DNA from: Cherax quadricarinatus
Lineage: Eukaryota; Arthropoda; Malacostraca; Decapoda; Parastacidae
NCBI RefSeq assembly: GCF_038502225.1
Contig: NC_091353.1
Coordinates: 2,028,116 to 2,092,115 of the forward strand
Direction: 5' to 3'
Length of the DNA stretch: 64,000 nucleotides
The number at the start of each line of letters is the position of its first letter. The stretch's first letter is position 1. Under the pieces are notes generated by a model, which did no database searches, was not told where the DNA came from, and saw nothing but the letters and a program-made list of their open reading frames with translations. Of the stretch, positions 1 to 11,089 are shown in pieces. The position numbers and the translations under genes are program-made.

Positions 1-2235
1 GAAATCAGAAGTGGTTTAGAAAAAGAGCGAGAAGCCACCGTAGGCACTTGGGCTTTCATGCATAGCAGTGGGAAAGAAACACTAACCATCGCAACTTCCC
101 AAGGGGTAGGGAAAAGTGAGATGCTACATGAACACAAAGGTGGTAGCTTAAGAGAAGACTAAGTGTGATTGTAGGTGAAGAGAAAAGGGACGGAGTAAAC
201 AGGTACAACGAACAAAGAGCATCTACTATCAGTGACTATCCCATATGTGAAAGGACTACGGAGGTCATGAGAGTGAACATAATAGTGAAGGCAATGAGCA
301 TTATGGCGATGAGACAAGGATGGAACATTCGCCTCTGCATAGAGGCTCTCAATCAGTGAAGAGCGAAAAGCACCGAGGCAGAAACAATCACTGGTAATGG
401 ATGGAATTAACACTATAGTTACAGAAGAGGCCACTGAATATATCTGGTCATGATAATCGAGTTCCGATAAAATTAGGGTTGAACGTAGTCGAATAGTTCT
501 ACGAACAGCCCCCCCCCCCCATGAAAGACGAGCGAGGGTTTTAGGGGGGCTCAGCCGGCTATGACAAGTTGCCTCCAGAAAGATAATGTGAGGTTTCCAG
601 GATAACCTACAGTCAAACAGAAGGCCTAGAAACCTGACTAACACATTCTGGGATATGAGAACCATATACGTACGTACAATGGATGATCAGAGACGACAGA
701 AGGTCTAGTGAAAGTAATTTGGCAAGTTTTAGTACTAGAAAATTTAAACCCGTGCATGGTGGCCCAATTGGAAATACTGTTGACCACATGCTGGAGAGAA
801 ACTGCAATGAGGTGACAGTGAGCGCCTGCACAAGCTATAGCAAAGTCATCAACATAAAGCGAAGACCAAATACGTATTGGATGGAAGAACAGAAGCCAGA
901 TCATTTACAGCAAGGAGAAAAAGTGTTGTGTCCAGAACACATCCCAGAGGGGGGGGGGGACACCATCAGCTTGGACAAAGTCCGGGGAAAGCATATTAAC
1001 CCGAACACGGAAATGTCTTTCAGTCAAAAAGTTCTTAAGGAAAAATGGTAGATTGCCTCAGAAGCCTAAGGAGTGGGCCTGGGCCAAGGTATTATACCAC
1101 CATGTAGTGTCATCCCTTCAAGGTCAAAAAAGATGGCGATAACCGAGTATTTATTGACAATGGTATTACGGACATGCATATCTAAATGTAATAAGGGGTC
1201 CAAGGTAGAACGACCCTTATGAATGCCATATTGACAAGTGGAGAGACTGTAGTCTCTAAATACCACATAAAACTTCTATTTACTAGACTCCACCTTGCAA
1301 ACTGCACTGGTAAGAGCAATGGGACGATAGTGGGAGGCATGATGTCCCGTAGTACCCGGTTTGCGGAAAGGGAGAACGACAGATGTCCACAGCTGGGGAA
1401 GAACCTCCTTGTGACCAAACAAGATTCCTCTCTGATAGAAAAGTTCAAGGGCTCTATATCTCTGGCAGACTATGAGGAACAAAACAAGGGGAATAGACGA
1501 AGCCCGAGAGATACAGACAAGATAATTACCAATTTTGGTGGCAACATCATGAGTATGCAATATCAACACTGGCAACCCGAAGAACAGAAGCCAGGTCAGG
1601 AGAGTATTTACCACTATTTCCTCACTTGGCTGAACACTTGTGTGGTCCCACCTGCAGGCAGGGAGGACACCAGTGTCTACTTTGAGGATTGAGAGGTCTT
1701 TGAGTTCTAGCTGTTTCAGAATGTCATCGCCACATGTCTGGAAATTCTGTTGGAGAATGGTATGGGGCAGAATGACAGTACCACTGCAAGAATTGAGGGA
1801 ATGATGTTTTTAAATAGTTACAAGAATAGTATTGATAGTTGTAAGGAGAAAAAGATCATGAGCTTGGTTAGCATTCTGGATAGTGTTAATGCGTGTACCA
1901 GTCTTGAGAGCATGAGAGGATACATCTCTACCAATATGGCATAGGAGCGCCTTGCCTGCCAGTACTATGGTCGGAAAGATAGACGGTAGAGGAAGTTGGT
2001 CGTAGAGTAAAAAACTTAGTCCATTGTGTATTTTCAAACATAGCATGTAAAGGGAGTGCGTGACATGCCAGTCTTTTCTGAGTAGAATGAGAAGGAAGCG
2101 AAGTATCATCAGGTAATGGTCTTGGGCGTTTAGGAGTGGGACCGAAGTAGGTCTAGTGTGGGACGGGCAAGCAGTCCAAAAATTGCCGTACAGTAGAGGG
2201 GGAAGCTGGAAGCAGTCAAAGCAGAGGTCAGACAT
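1..2235 (-). pseudogene. LINE-A: Jockey-like non-LTR retrotransposon reverse transcriptase remnant, cut by the window edge
   Basis: Reading right to left, reverse-transcriptase blocks appear in the order expected of a non-LTR retrotransposon but in several frames. 'SHYRPIALTSAVCKV' lies near 1350-1290. 'QYGIHKGRSTLDP' and 'VIAIFFDLEG' (RT block A, with the usual KAYD replaced) lie near 1230-1095. 'YVDDFAIA' (catalytic YxDD block) lies near 855-832. C-terminal blocks 'FLGLLFDCRLSWKPHI' and 'LILSELDYHDQIYS' lie near 635-470. At least four frameshifts separate the pieces, so no functional protein is possible. The RNase H domain expected after RT in Jockey-like elements would lie beyond position 1. 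Family assignment rests on these motifs only; Jockey-like is likely but a neighbouring clade is possible. Confidence 0.8.
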
Positions 2236-2410
2236 CTAAGGAGTCAGTCAAAACGCTGGTACCTGGAGGTGTCGAAACTGCACCAGCAGGAGGTACGGGG
2301 GCATTAGAAATCTCCGAAGAGTGGTCAAATAATGAGGCAGGGTCAGAACAGGGTGTAGTATCAGGAAGGGGCCCAGGGGGGGTAGCAGGTTCATGGATTG
2401 GGAACTCCAT
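2228..2410 (-). pseudogene. LINE-A ORF1 N-terminal remnant
   Basis: A 60-codon proline-rich ORF begins at an ATG at 2410 and stops at 2228. It lies directly upstream, on the same strand, of the LINE-A RT pieces, where ORF1 of this class sits. It has no zinc knuckle or other domain. Just upstream on the minus strand is a pyrimidine-then-purine tract (2420-2460) of the kind that often precedes the ORF in elements of this type. It is interpreted as the broken start of ORF1; identity rests on position and composition. Confidence 0.45.
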
Positions 2411-3075
2411 GGTTAGGTCGCTTTTTTTTAGAAAAAAAAAAATAAAGAATAAAAGAAAAAAGGAGGGAACGTGGAGGAATAGCTCCTAGGAGGAATGAAA
2501 GGGCCATAAATCTCCCTCCGCGCCTAAGAGGACCTCAGCACCGCAAGTAGTGCAGATGCAGCATGGAACCCGTGCCATACCCTACCCTTCATGCCAGTAA
2601 ACCAGCAATCTGGGATAGCAACCTCACATCCACCAAGCCACCTCGGTGGATAAGAGGGGGCAACCAGACACCCACCACAAAGTATACCTCCTTCGGCCAC
2701 CACCACCCCCTAGAATCCAACAGGCACCCTACAGAGAAACACCTCGTAACCCAAAAGATACCCAAAGCCACCCCCGGGAAACCAGAGAGGAATCAGGACA
2801 CCTACAGGTGATCCAGATTCCACGGCCAACCACACCACCACCAAGGACCTCAACGGAATGGGATGAACCCCGGTACCCTTCCCCCTACCTAGGAACTAGA
2901 GTGCCTGTAGGAAGAGTCCCAAAGGCTGAAAATAGGAAAGGAATATGGGAAGATGGGATAGGAAAGGGGGGACTGGGGGGCAATTAGATTCTGTCTGAGG
3001 AAGGAGGCCAAAAGGTCTATTTCCTCAGACCAAGAGCCACTTTACTACACCAGGGAGGCCCCCATCCCTTGAAGA
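2411..3075 (-). mobile_element. Probable LINE-A 5' leader
   Basis: This stretch is GC-richer than its surroundings, contains homopolymer tracts (poly-T/poly-A at 2421-2460), and lies where the 5' untranslated leader of LINE-A would be. The short ORFs here are not coding-like. The 5' boundary near 3075 is a guess based on composition change. Confidence 0.35.
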
Positions 3076-3830
3076 GCAGGTCACAAGACCTGCAGTACAC
3101 CACCGCCCAAGAAATGACCACCATATACCCTCTTGTCTGAGGCATGATCACCAAATACCCACACGTTTGAGGCATGGTGATCATTTCCCAACAATACTTC
3201 CTGCTTCAGAGAAGAAATCTGCTCAGAAGAGATTTTGTCTATGCACACACGATGTCCACAAAAGTGCCGAGACATTTTGTGAGTGAATGTAAAACACCAA
3301 TGTGTATAACACCATATTTCAAAGAGTCACAAATTGGAACAGTTCTAGGAACATATCCATCCAGTACCTACATATTTTAATGTCAAGTATCTGTTTACTT
3401 TTATGTATATATTAAACAGTAGTAACAGGGTTTGAGTTGTGATAAAGTATTCTGCATCAGATGTCATCATTTTCAAATGACAAGAAAGCATTTTATCACA
3501 AAGTTCCTTGTTCTTTCCTTTGGCTCTACCCAGGCCATAGGAATCTATATAAAGAAAAAGGTTTCCATGCCTAAGCCACTTTTTGCTTCAACATTGTGCT
3601 ATTAGACCTGGTCTAAAAACTGATCTAATTAATAATTACCTGTGCAGTCTCCAAGACCTCTTTCAATGTACCAAGATAAAGCCTTTGCCTGGGTACATGG
3701 TCACATGATGCAGGTTATTCTCAGCAGCTGATCCATGGTCGGGTTACCAGTGTGTAACTGAAAAAAGTGCAGTAAAAGTAAGACTATAATGGCATATATC
3801 AACAGGTTTGGGCATAAATATTAAAGTTTA
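3076..3830. other. Interval without a recognised gene
   Basis: AT-rich sequence. I see no domain-bearing ORF, no SINE boxes and no clear tandem repeat. Two short ORFs at 3081-3380 are not coding-like. Confidence 0.4.
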
Positions 3831-4829
3831 CCCTCTGTGTTTCGGTCGTATGTGTGTCTTACGAACCATTGTGTTTGACGTATACTCAAAAATTCTAGTG
3901 GCTTCAAATCAAGTGGGAGAATGCTGGTAGGCCCACATGTGAGAGAATGGGTCTGTGTGCACTGTATAAAAAAAATCCCACATCAAGCAGTGCATGAGAA
4001 TAAAAACTGTTTTTGGATTAAAATGCCAACTTTGAGGTGTATTTTTGTGTAGTATTTATGCTTGCATTCTCGTTTTCTGTCTCTGATAGAATGGAAAACA
4101 TTACAGAAATAGAGATGATTTTGATTGGTTTTACTATGAAAAGGATCTTGAAATGGATCTCAAAGTAGGGAAAATGTTTGAGTTTTGCTGATGTTCAAGA
4201 GTAAACAAATGCCATCATGCAGTCATGAATGGGTTAAATTATTTATACAATTATTACAATAATGCAGTAGTCTGCATAACAGTAAATCTTTTATTTTTTG
4301 TTTGAATAAAAATTCAAACTAGAAAGCAAGAGTAATATCAGAGGGGCCTGGAGACATGACTGATGAACAAAGAAAACGTTATTTTAGAGCCAGGAATGTC
4401 TGCACTGTTCATTATGGACCCTATTTTGAAATTGGTATATTTTTTAATTTGTGTGAAATTGGCCAAACTGCCAATTTCTGACCACTTTATTGGGTAGTTG
4501 AAATCGGTAAATGGGCAGTTTCTTGTACTCAATCAATAGAACAAATGGAGTTCTAAAATAGCCATGAGTTTGGTCGACTGGAACAATGGAATTAGCCGAA
4601 AATAGGGCTCAAGGTGGGCGAAATTGCAGATTCGTAAATATCACCGAGGTCGCTAACTTCGCAAGAGCGCAATTCCACAAGTTTTCCATCAAATGTCATA
4701 CTTTTGGTGTCATTACCATCAGGGAAAAGATTCTTTTTATCATTTCATAAGAAATTTTTTTTTTTTTTTTTCAAATATTTTGCAACACCATGAGACACCT
4801 CAGGATTTGGGGGTGCAATAGTCAAAGGG
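3831..4829. mobile_element. piggyBac-like non-autonomous element (TTAA family), copy 1
   Basis: The ends are CCCTCTGTG at left and GTCAAAGGG at right, flanked by TTTA (3827-3830) and TTAA (4830-4833). Subterminal and internal sequence matches copies at 9618-10601, 34181-44272 (interrupted) and 60330-61439, for example 'GTGGCTTCAAATCAAG' near the left end and 'CTGACCACTTTATTGG' in the middle. TTAA targets and CCCTTTGA-like ends are typical of piggyBac superfamily MITEs. There is no transposase ORF, so it is non-autonomous. The short ORF at 4338-4532 is a shadow. Confidence 0.75.
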
Positions 4830-4833
4830 TTAA

Positions 4834-5196
4834 AAGACAAGTGCAACTAATGTGATATTTGTGTCCTTTTACTTTACATATTTGTTGGTAATTCTATCAA
4901 CATTAATACATAAACATTAGTTTATGTAGTAGTTCTTACTGGGATTATTTCTGTTAGAATTACAGTATCAAGTCATTCAGAGCATATATTTGAAACATAC
5001 ATGGAGATTGAAATGAGCTTATATGTCAGGTGCTTATCTGGATAGTGGAGCACTGCAGTCAACTTCCTGGTCCATTTTTAAGGTTAGAGCAAAATGGGCT
5101 GGGCACTTCCCATTTAAGATGTGCCAAGGGCTTTGTTAGGCTGACAGCCCTATGGTTGTGTTCAGTAGTATTTGCTGGTATATATATTCCCAACAG
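4834..5196. other. Interval without a recognised gene
   Basis: AT-rich sequence leading up to a splice-acceptor-like site at 5191-5196. It may be intronic if the following ORF is a real exon. Confidence 0.3.
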
Positions 5197-5426
5197 GCAA
5201 CACTGCAGATCCATTCATCAAAGCACTGGAGAAAGGCAGTACCAAAGTAGTAAACTTCAGAGCAAATGCACTTCATGACATACCAAACCTGGACACAAGT
5301 ATCAAATACACAGGAGAAATGGCACAGTGTATTGGTGTCACGGAATTTGGAACACCAATCCTTTTGGGCTGCATCATTCATCAGTTTCAAGACTTTCTAC
5401 TCCCACAGTCCAGCCCTAAACAATAG
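5197..5426 (+). CDS. Possible 3'-terminal coding exon of an unrecognised gene
   Basis: An acceptor-like site (TTCCCAACAG ending at 5196) opens a reading frame of 75 residues from AAC at 5199 to TAG at 5424-5426. The sequence is complex and globular-looking (for example 'SIKYTGEMAQCIGVTEFG'), unlike the RT or tandem-repeat shadows around it. An AATAAA signal follows at 5440-5445. The phase implies one or two bases of the first codon come from an upstream exon. I do not recognise the protein. No upstream exon was identified in the window, so the gene would enter from the left through a long intron. It could instead be a retrocopy fragment or chance ORF. Confidence 0.35.
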
Positions 5427-6230
5427 ATTAAAAAATCCTAATAAAACCAGCTGTAGAAATTTATGAAAATTGAACCCTGGGTTAAGGTTTAACATATCTA
5501 CACATTATGCAGGTGAATCTATGCCAAAAATGTTTTCTTCCTCTATAAATCAAAGTTAATATCACTCCAACTCATCCACAACAATTTATGAGTGAATAAA
5601 CAATCTTTTTATTTACCTGCACTCAAAATTCTGGACTAAAATTTTATGTACAATCCTCGAGTAATGCTGTGCAAATCAATAAAGCAAGGAACATTCTTGG
5701 CCTGCTGCACACATCACTTACATCTTTTACATGACAGTTTAATAAGCTTTTCCAGGCTTACAGGCATATTAAGTGACAATACTAAACCCCTTAACTTGAG
5801 AAAAATTAATTTATCAGCAAGTTGCCCATCCCCCTTTACGACAGAGCCCTTCTCCACAAACACTAAAGGGCTACAATGCTTTAATTCAAGAATCTATATA
5901 CCACCTCAATAATGGACAAAAACATCTTGAAAAGTATTGAAAGTAGGGAGAACAGACCTAGAAGACAATGAACATAACCAGGGCACATTAACTTACATGG
6001 GAAACACTCACTGGGCCAGTAATCAAATAGTTCAAAGCTAAATAATGGAGCAACAGGAAGACTGCAGTGCTCTTGTATCTGCTTTCCAACACCTGACAAT
6101 TTCTACCTCTCCATAATGCCCTCTCACTTTATAGCTCAACTGAGCTAAATGTAATCTTAAACTTTTGTTCTACAGATACGTATTATACAATTAAAAATTG
6201 TCAAGCATGAATAAAACTGGGGCAAAACTT
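5427..6230. other. AT-rich interval, possible 3' UTR and downstream flank
   Basis: Follows the candidate terminal exon and contains AATAAA-type signals at 5440 and near 5597. I see no convincing coding sequence or repeat structure. Confidence 0.3.
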
Positions 6231-6690
6231 TATTCAGGAACCTTGACACTAGTGAGGGGCTCTTTGATTTAGGGAATTGGATCTGTGCTCAATTCCCTAA
6301 ATTAATAATTATAATGAGCGAGCTTCAGTTCCCTAAATTAATAACAAGGAGCTTCAGAGCCCGCCAACTGGCGCAGTGCACTGTTTACCTCGCAGTGGAA
6401 GCATTTCTCTTGTTTTGCTTGCATTTTGTGTAGTTATTTTGTCAAATTTCTTTTTTCTGACGAAGTCCTAAGAATGTAAGTGTAAAGGACAGCACTGAGA
6501 AAAAGAGGATGTCATCCATGGAATTAAAGCACGAAATCATAAACACAAGCGAGAGGTGTGCGGGTTGAGGGAGGAAGCTTGCTCGTAACTCAGATTTTGG
6601 CTCTTAACTCAGAGCAAAAAACTGACCGAGCAACAGCTCGTATCTCAAAATACTCGTATGTTGGGGCACTCGTAAGTCGAGGTCCCACTA
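6231..6690 (+). mobile_element. pogo/Tigger-type DNA transposon relic
   Basis: The right end reads 'CTCGTAAGTCGAGGTCCCACTA', resembling Tigger-type terminal inverted repeats ending in TA. Upstream, near 6473-6570, a short reading frame gives 'MSSMELKHEIINTSERCAG', which resembles the N-terminal start of the CENP-B/pogo DNA-binding domain of Tigger transposases. It then runs into a stop. The left end is not clear; a direct repeat 'TTCCCTAAATTAATAA' occurs twice (6293 and 6330 region). It is a decayed internal-deletion derivative, distinct in sequence from the Tigger at 35168-44025. Confidence 0.55.
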
Positions 6691-7085
6691 TTTAAAGGCC
6701 AGCCAACAGGGACGGGACAAGAGGTAGTTGGAAGGGAAGCAGAGAGGTGGCGGCGGCAGAGTCAAAGATTAAGAGAGCACTGCCTTGGGTATGTGGTCCA
6801 CTATTTTTTGCAGTTGTATTCTTGTTCCTACCCTTTGTGGGACCCCTAGCTCCCTTGCAGTGCTCCTCTCTATTAGTGGTGGTCGTCTACTACTACTACT
6901 ATTATTGTCCCATCCCTGTCTGCTGGCCTATATATACACTCCCTCCTCTCGTTTTTGTTTGCGAGACTTTGTAAATGATCCAAGTCGGACCAAAACGCCG
7001 TCAAAAGCTCCTCTCTCCTATGTGTGGGTTATTTGTGTATTGTTCCAGTCACAGTATCGTGTCTTTGGTACTTGCCCAAACTTGT
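6691..7085 (+). repeat. Unclassified repeat-like segment with triplet tract and ribozyme-like string
   Basis: Contains a CTA/ACT triplet tract (6890-6905), a TATATATA box-like run (6931-6938) and the string 'CAAGTCGGACCAAAACGCC' at about 6980. I recall similar segments dispersed in crustacean sequence, but from this window alone it is a single copy. The overlapping ORFs at 6747-7105 have no domain. Treated as mobile-element leader or terminal repeat of unknown type. Confidence 0.3.
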
Positions 7086-7435
7086 CCGAACAAAGGTTCA
7101 GATGAGTTTGGGAGGATGTGTAAAAGATAAAAATTAAAAGTGAACATAGGAAAGAGAGGCAATGAGGGGAACAAAAAGTTTAGGTAATGAAAGATTGGAT
7201 ATCGGACTGGAAGGAGGGAGTATGGAAAAAGTAAAGGTTGTCAGATATTTGGGTGTGGACTTGTTGGTAGATGGGTCTACGAAAGATGAGGTGAACCATA
7301 GAACTGAAGAGAAAAAGGCGAGTGGTACAATGAGGCATCTGTAGAGAAAAAGGATCATCAATGGAGACAAAAAGGGGAATGTATGAGAGTATAGTGGCAC
7401 CAACACTTGTATGGTGTAGGAGGTAGGTTACTGAA
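7086..7435 (+). pseudogene. LINE-B copy 1: truncated reverse transcriptase fragment
   Basis: Begins at 'DEFGRMCKR', runs through 'ERLDIGLEGGSMEKV' and 'VVRYLGVDLL', and ends at 'YESIVAPTL'. The same segment recurs in copy 2 (7436-8676), so the two are tandem fragments rather than one element. An in-frame stop lies after the first few codons. It is truncated at both ends. Confidence 0.75.
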
Positions 7436-8676
7436 AGCAGTGAAGAGTTTTTACGAGGATAGTGAGGCTCAAGTTAGAGTATGTAGGAAAGGGAAATTAT
7501 TTCCCAGTAAAAGTAGGCCTTAGACAAGGATGTGTGATGTCACCGTGGTTTAATATATTTATAGATGGGGTTGTAAGAGAAGTAAATGCGAGGGTCTTGG
7601 CAAGAGGCGTGGAGTTAACAGATAAAGAATCACACACAAAGTGGGAGTCGTCACAGCTGCTCTTTGCTGATGACACTGTGCTCTTGGGAGATTCTGAAGA
7701 GGAGTTGCAGAGATTGGTGGATGAATTTGGTAGGGTGTGCAAAAGAAAATTAAAGGTGAATACAGGAAAGAGTAAGGTTATGAGGATAAAAAGATTAGGT
7801 GATGAAAGATTGGATATCAGATTGGAGGGAGAGAGTATGGAGGAGGTGAATGTATTCAGATATTTGGGAGTGGACATGTCAGCGGATGGGTCTATGAAAG
7901 ATGAGGTGAATCATAGAATTTATGAGGGGAAAAGGGTGAGTGGTGCACTTAGGAGTCTGTGGAGACAAAAATTTGTCCTTGGAGGCAAAGAGGGAAATGT
8001 ATGAGAGTATAGTTTTACCAACGCTCTTATATGGGTGTGAAGCATGGGTGATTAATGTTGCAGTGAGGAGAAGGCTGGAGGCAGTGGAGATGTCATGTCT
8101 GAGGGCAATGTGTGGTGTGAATATAATGCAGAGAATTCGTAGTTTGGAAGTTAGGAGGAGGTGCGGGATTACCAAAACTGTTGTCCAGAGGGCTGAGGAA
8201 GGGTTGTAGAGGTGGTTCGGACATGTAGAGAATGGAGCGAAACAGAATGACTTCAAGAGTGTATCAGTCTGTAGTGGAAGGAAGGCGGGGTAGGGGTCAG
8301 CCTAGGAAAGGTTGGAGGGAGGGGGTAAAGGAGGTTTTGTGTGCAAGGGGCTTGGACTTCCAGCAGGCATGCGTGAGCGTGTTTGATAGGAGTGAACAGA
8401 GACAAATGGTTTTTAATACTTGACGTGCTGTTGGAGTGTGAGCAAAGTAACATTTATGAAGGGGTTCAGGGAAACCGGCAGGCCGGACTTGAGTCCTGGA
8501 GATGGGAAGTACAGTGCCTGCACTCTGAAGGAGGGGTGTTAATGTTGCAGTTTAAAAACTGTAGTGTAAAGCACCCTTCTGGCAAGACAGTGATGGAGTG
8601 AATGATGGTGAAAGTTTTCCTTTTTCGGGCCACCCTGCCTTGGTGGGAATCGGCCAGTGTGATAAAAAAAAAAAAA
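7436..8676 (+). pseudogene. LINE-B copy 2: non-LTR retrotransposon RT plus 3' end
   Basis: The frame starting at 7462 carries 'GLRQGCVMSPWFNIFIDG' (RT block B), then 'LLFADDTVLLGDSEEELQ' (catalytic FADD block) and 'KSKVMRIKRLGDERLDI'. A frameshift near 7990 moves reading to 'LYGCEAWVINVAVRRRLEA', and another near 8210 to 'GRRGRGQPRKGWREGVKE', ending at 8423. The 3' UTR ends with 'GGGCCACCCTGCCTTGGTG', 'GAATCGGCCAGTG' and an A-run at 8665-8679. It is 5' truncated, lacking the endonuclease and RT block A. I cannot assign the clade with confidence (RTE-like is one option). Confidence 0.85.
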
Positions 8677-9105
8677 AAACTTGTATGGGTGTGAAGCATG
8701 GGTTGAGAATGTTGCAGCAAGGAGGCTGGAGGCAGTGGAGATGTGTTTGAGGGCAATGTGTAGTGTGAATAGTTCAGCCCTTTTAGTATTATCCAGAGGG
8801 TTGAAGAGGGATTGTTTAGGTGATTTGGACACACTGATGGAGGAACACGGTGTAAAAATCTGCACTGGAGAGAAGGCAGGAGTAACAGAGGTTTAGTGTG
8901 CAAAGGGCTTAGATATTAAGGAGAGATGTGTGAGCATATTAAGATAGCAAAGGAGGAAAGCAGATTTTAGGATTCAGTGTTGTGAGTGCAAGCAGGGTAA
9001 CATTTATGAAAGGATTCAGAGAAACTGGTTAGCCAGACTTCAGTCTTGAAGGTGGAAAGTACAGTGCCTGCCTCTGGCAAGACAGTGGAGTGATAGTAAA
9101 GGTGG
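8677..9105 (+). pseudogene. LINE-B copy 3: 3' fragment
   Basis: Starts at 'LYGCEAWVENVAARRLEA' directly after the A-run of copy 2, then repeats the 3' portion with many indels. The end near 9105 lacks the complete tail. Copies 1-3 form a head-to-tail series of unequally truncated fragments. Confidence 0.7.
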
Positions 9106-9377
9106 TTTTTTATTTTTTTTATTTATTTTTTTGATGAACACTATCTCTTCATGTCAACAACTTCAAACATACAGGTGTTACAAATCTTAAAATTAAAATT
9201 ATCTAAATTTTCATACTGCAGAAATTAAAAATGTACATGTCAATGACCACTGAAAAATGAAAATTAAAATATTTGGTAGAAGAAAAAACACGAGCCAAAG
9301 AACGAGGAAGGAGGGGAACACGTACAAAGACTACCACCATACCTTTCATCCTGTTCAATAAGCCACTTACTGAGTAA
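9106..9377 (-). other. Possible 3' UTR of a minus-strand gene
   Basis: On the minus strand this AT-rich stretch follows the stop codon of the exon-like ORF at 9378-9544 and ends with overlapping AATAAA motifs around 9108-9128. This is consistent with a polyadenylation region. Confidence 0.35.
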
Positions 9378-9544
9378 TCACCCAGGCAGCAGAGGAAACA
9401 ACCGCAACACCTGCCTACTGGTTCTGTTCACTACCTTAAGACATTTCCAGTCCATAATGGACTTAATGATATCATCAACCTTCTTGGCAAAAGACCCAAG
9501 GAAACAATTGTGGTGGGCAAGAGAAGAGGTGGCAGCCATACCTC
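9378..9544 (-). CDS. Possible 3'-terminal coding exon of an unrecognised minus-strand gene
   Basis: On the minus strand a good acceptor (TTTGTGATTTGTAG, ending at 9545) opens 54 codons ending in TGA at 9378-9380. The peptide looks like a genuine protein C-terminus, for example 'CFLGSFAKKVDDIIKSIMD' followed by 'RQVLRLFPLLPG'. Poly-A signals lie about 250 bases downstream. The entry phase needs one base from an upstream exon. A candidate first exon is at 13827-13888 on the same strand. I do not recognise the family. A chance ORF is possible, but this is not a shadow of any retrotransposon frame I can see. Confidence 0.4.
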
Positions 9545-9617
9545 CTACAAATCACAAACATGCTACATTAAATTAAAATAAATATCTTTTGTAAGCACAT
9601 TATTGCTTAATATTTAA

Positions 9618-10601
9618 CCTTTTGACTGTTTTGGTCGTATATATACGTCTTACGCGCCACTGTTTTGGACGTATTAATACGTGTAAATTTTAGTGGCTTC
9701 AAATCAAGCAGGAGAAGGCTGTTAGGCCCACATGTGACAGAATGGGTCTGTGTGGTCAGTGTGCACCACAAAAAAATCCTGCAGCATACAGTGCATGAGA
9801 AAAAAAACTATTAAAACGCCAACTTTGAGGTGTGTTTTCGTATAGTATTTAATCGTTTTATTCTCATTTTCATGGTCTCGCGTGATAAACTGGAAAACAT
9901 TACGGAAATAGAGATCTTCATTAGTTTCACAATGAAAACGACCTTGAAATCGAGCTCAAAGTAGCTGATATGTTCCATTTTTACTAATGTTCAAGAGCAA
10001 GCAAATCACACCACACGTCCAGTACACGTCAACTGGGGAGTCTAATTTATTTATAACATTTTTACAATAATGCATTAGTCTGCATAACAGTAAATTTTGT
10101 ATTTTTTGTATGAATAAAAAATCAAAATAGAACCGAGTATATGTTATTTTAGTGCCAAGAATATCTACATTGTTATTCTGGACCCTATTTTGAAATTGGC
10201 ATCTTTTAATTTGCATGAAATTGGCCAAATTGCCAATTTCTGACCACTTTATTGGGTAGTTCAAATCGGTAAATGGGTAGTTTCTTGTACTCAACCGATA
10301 GAAAAAATGGAGTTCTAAAGAAATAGCTATGAACTCTCTCCAGGTATGAGTTTGGTCAACTGGAACAATGGAATTGGCGAAAAACATGGCTCAAATTCGG
10401 CAAAATTGACGATGAGCATATGTCGCCGAGATCAACTTATTGGGAGCACAATTCCGTGAGTTTTCAACAAAATTTCATAATTTTGGTGTTATTACCATCA
10501 GGAAAAGATTCTCTATCATTTCATAAGAAATAAAAAAAAAAAATTTCCAAAAATTTTGCGACGTAGAAAGTTTTAGAAAGATGCTTGCGACAGTCAAAGG
10601 G
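9618..10601. mobile_element. piggyBac-like non-autonomous element, copy 2
   Basis: Flanked by TTAA at 9614-9617 and TTAA at 10602-10605. The left end is CCTTTTGACTG and the right end CAGTCAAAGG(G), giving matching terminal inverted repeats. Internal sequence aligns with copies 1, 3 and 4 over its whole length. The 143-codon minus ORF at 9956-10387 is a shadow with no transposase motifs. If that gene is real, the insertion sits in the putative intron between the exons at 9378-9544 and 13827-13888. Confidence 0.85.
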
Positions 10602-10605
10602 TTAA

Positions 10606-11089
10606 GAATGATTTTTAATCTTCATGTTACAGGTAAAGGAAAAAATTACATACATTACAGTGCCTCAATACTGTCTTGGATCAATTAAAACATTAGGATA
10701 CAATTACAAAATATTCAAAATAGTATTCAGCTATTCATAATTGAATGAAGACTTATTGAAGATGTGACACTGATGATCAACTATTAATATTTCATGTGAA
10801 CTATGAAACTATGAAAAGCTAAAATAAGTGGCTTTTTAGTAACCTTCTGTATACATTACTAAATTTATGAAGAATTTTTTTTCTTTTTGGGCCGCCCTGC
10901 TTCAATGGGATGTGGCCGGTGCATTGAAAGAAAGATACACAAAATAAAAAATAAGAACCACCACTTGAACTGGCTCACAGTTAATAAGCGGTTATAAACC
11001 AGTGACAAGAAATAAGAAAGTCTTCAAAACCATATGACCCAATGTTTATAAAATTATATTTAACATGAGCTCCAGTCCTCTAGAATTCA
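10606..11089. other. Interval with only a LINE-B 3' tail fragment
   Basis: AT-rich and non-coding. At 10875-10935 'GGGCCGCCCTGCTTC' with 'TGTGGCCGGTGCATTGAAAG' matches the LINE-B 3' terminus seen at 8620-8665, so it is a short 5'-truncated insertion. I see nothing else. Confidence 0.5.

Noticed and set aside
7462..8004. RT resembling group II intron or bacterial retroelement RT
   Set aside because: Context, 3' tail with A-run and repeated truncated copies fit a eukaryotic non-LTR element; no intron maturase domain or ribozyme structure.
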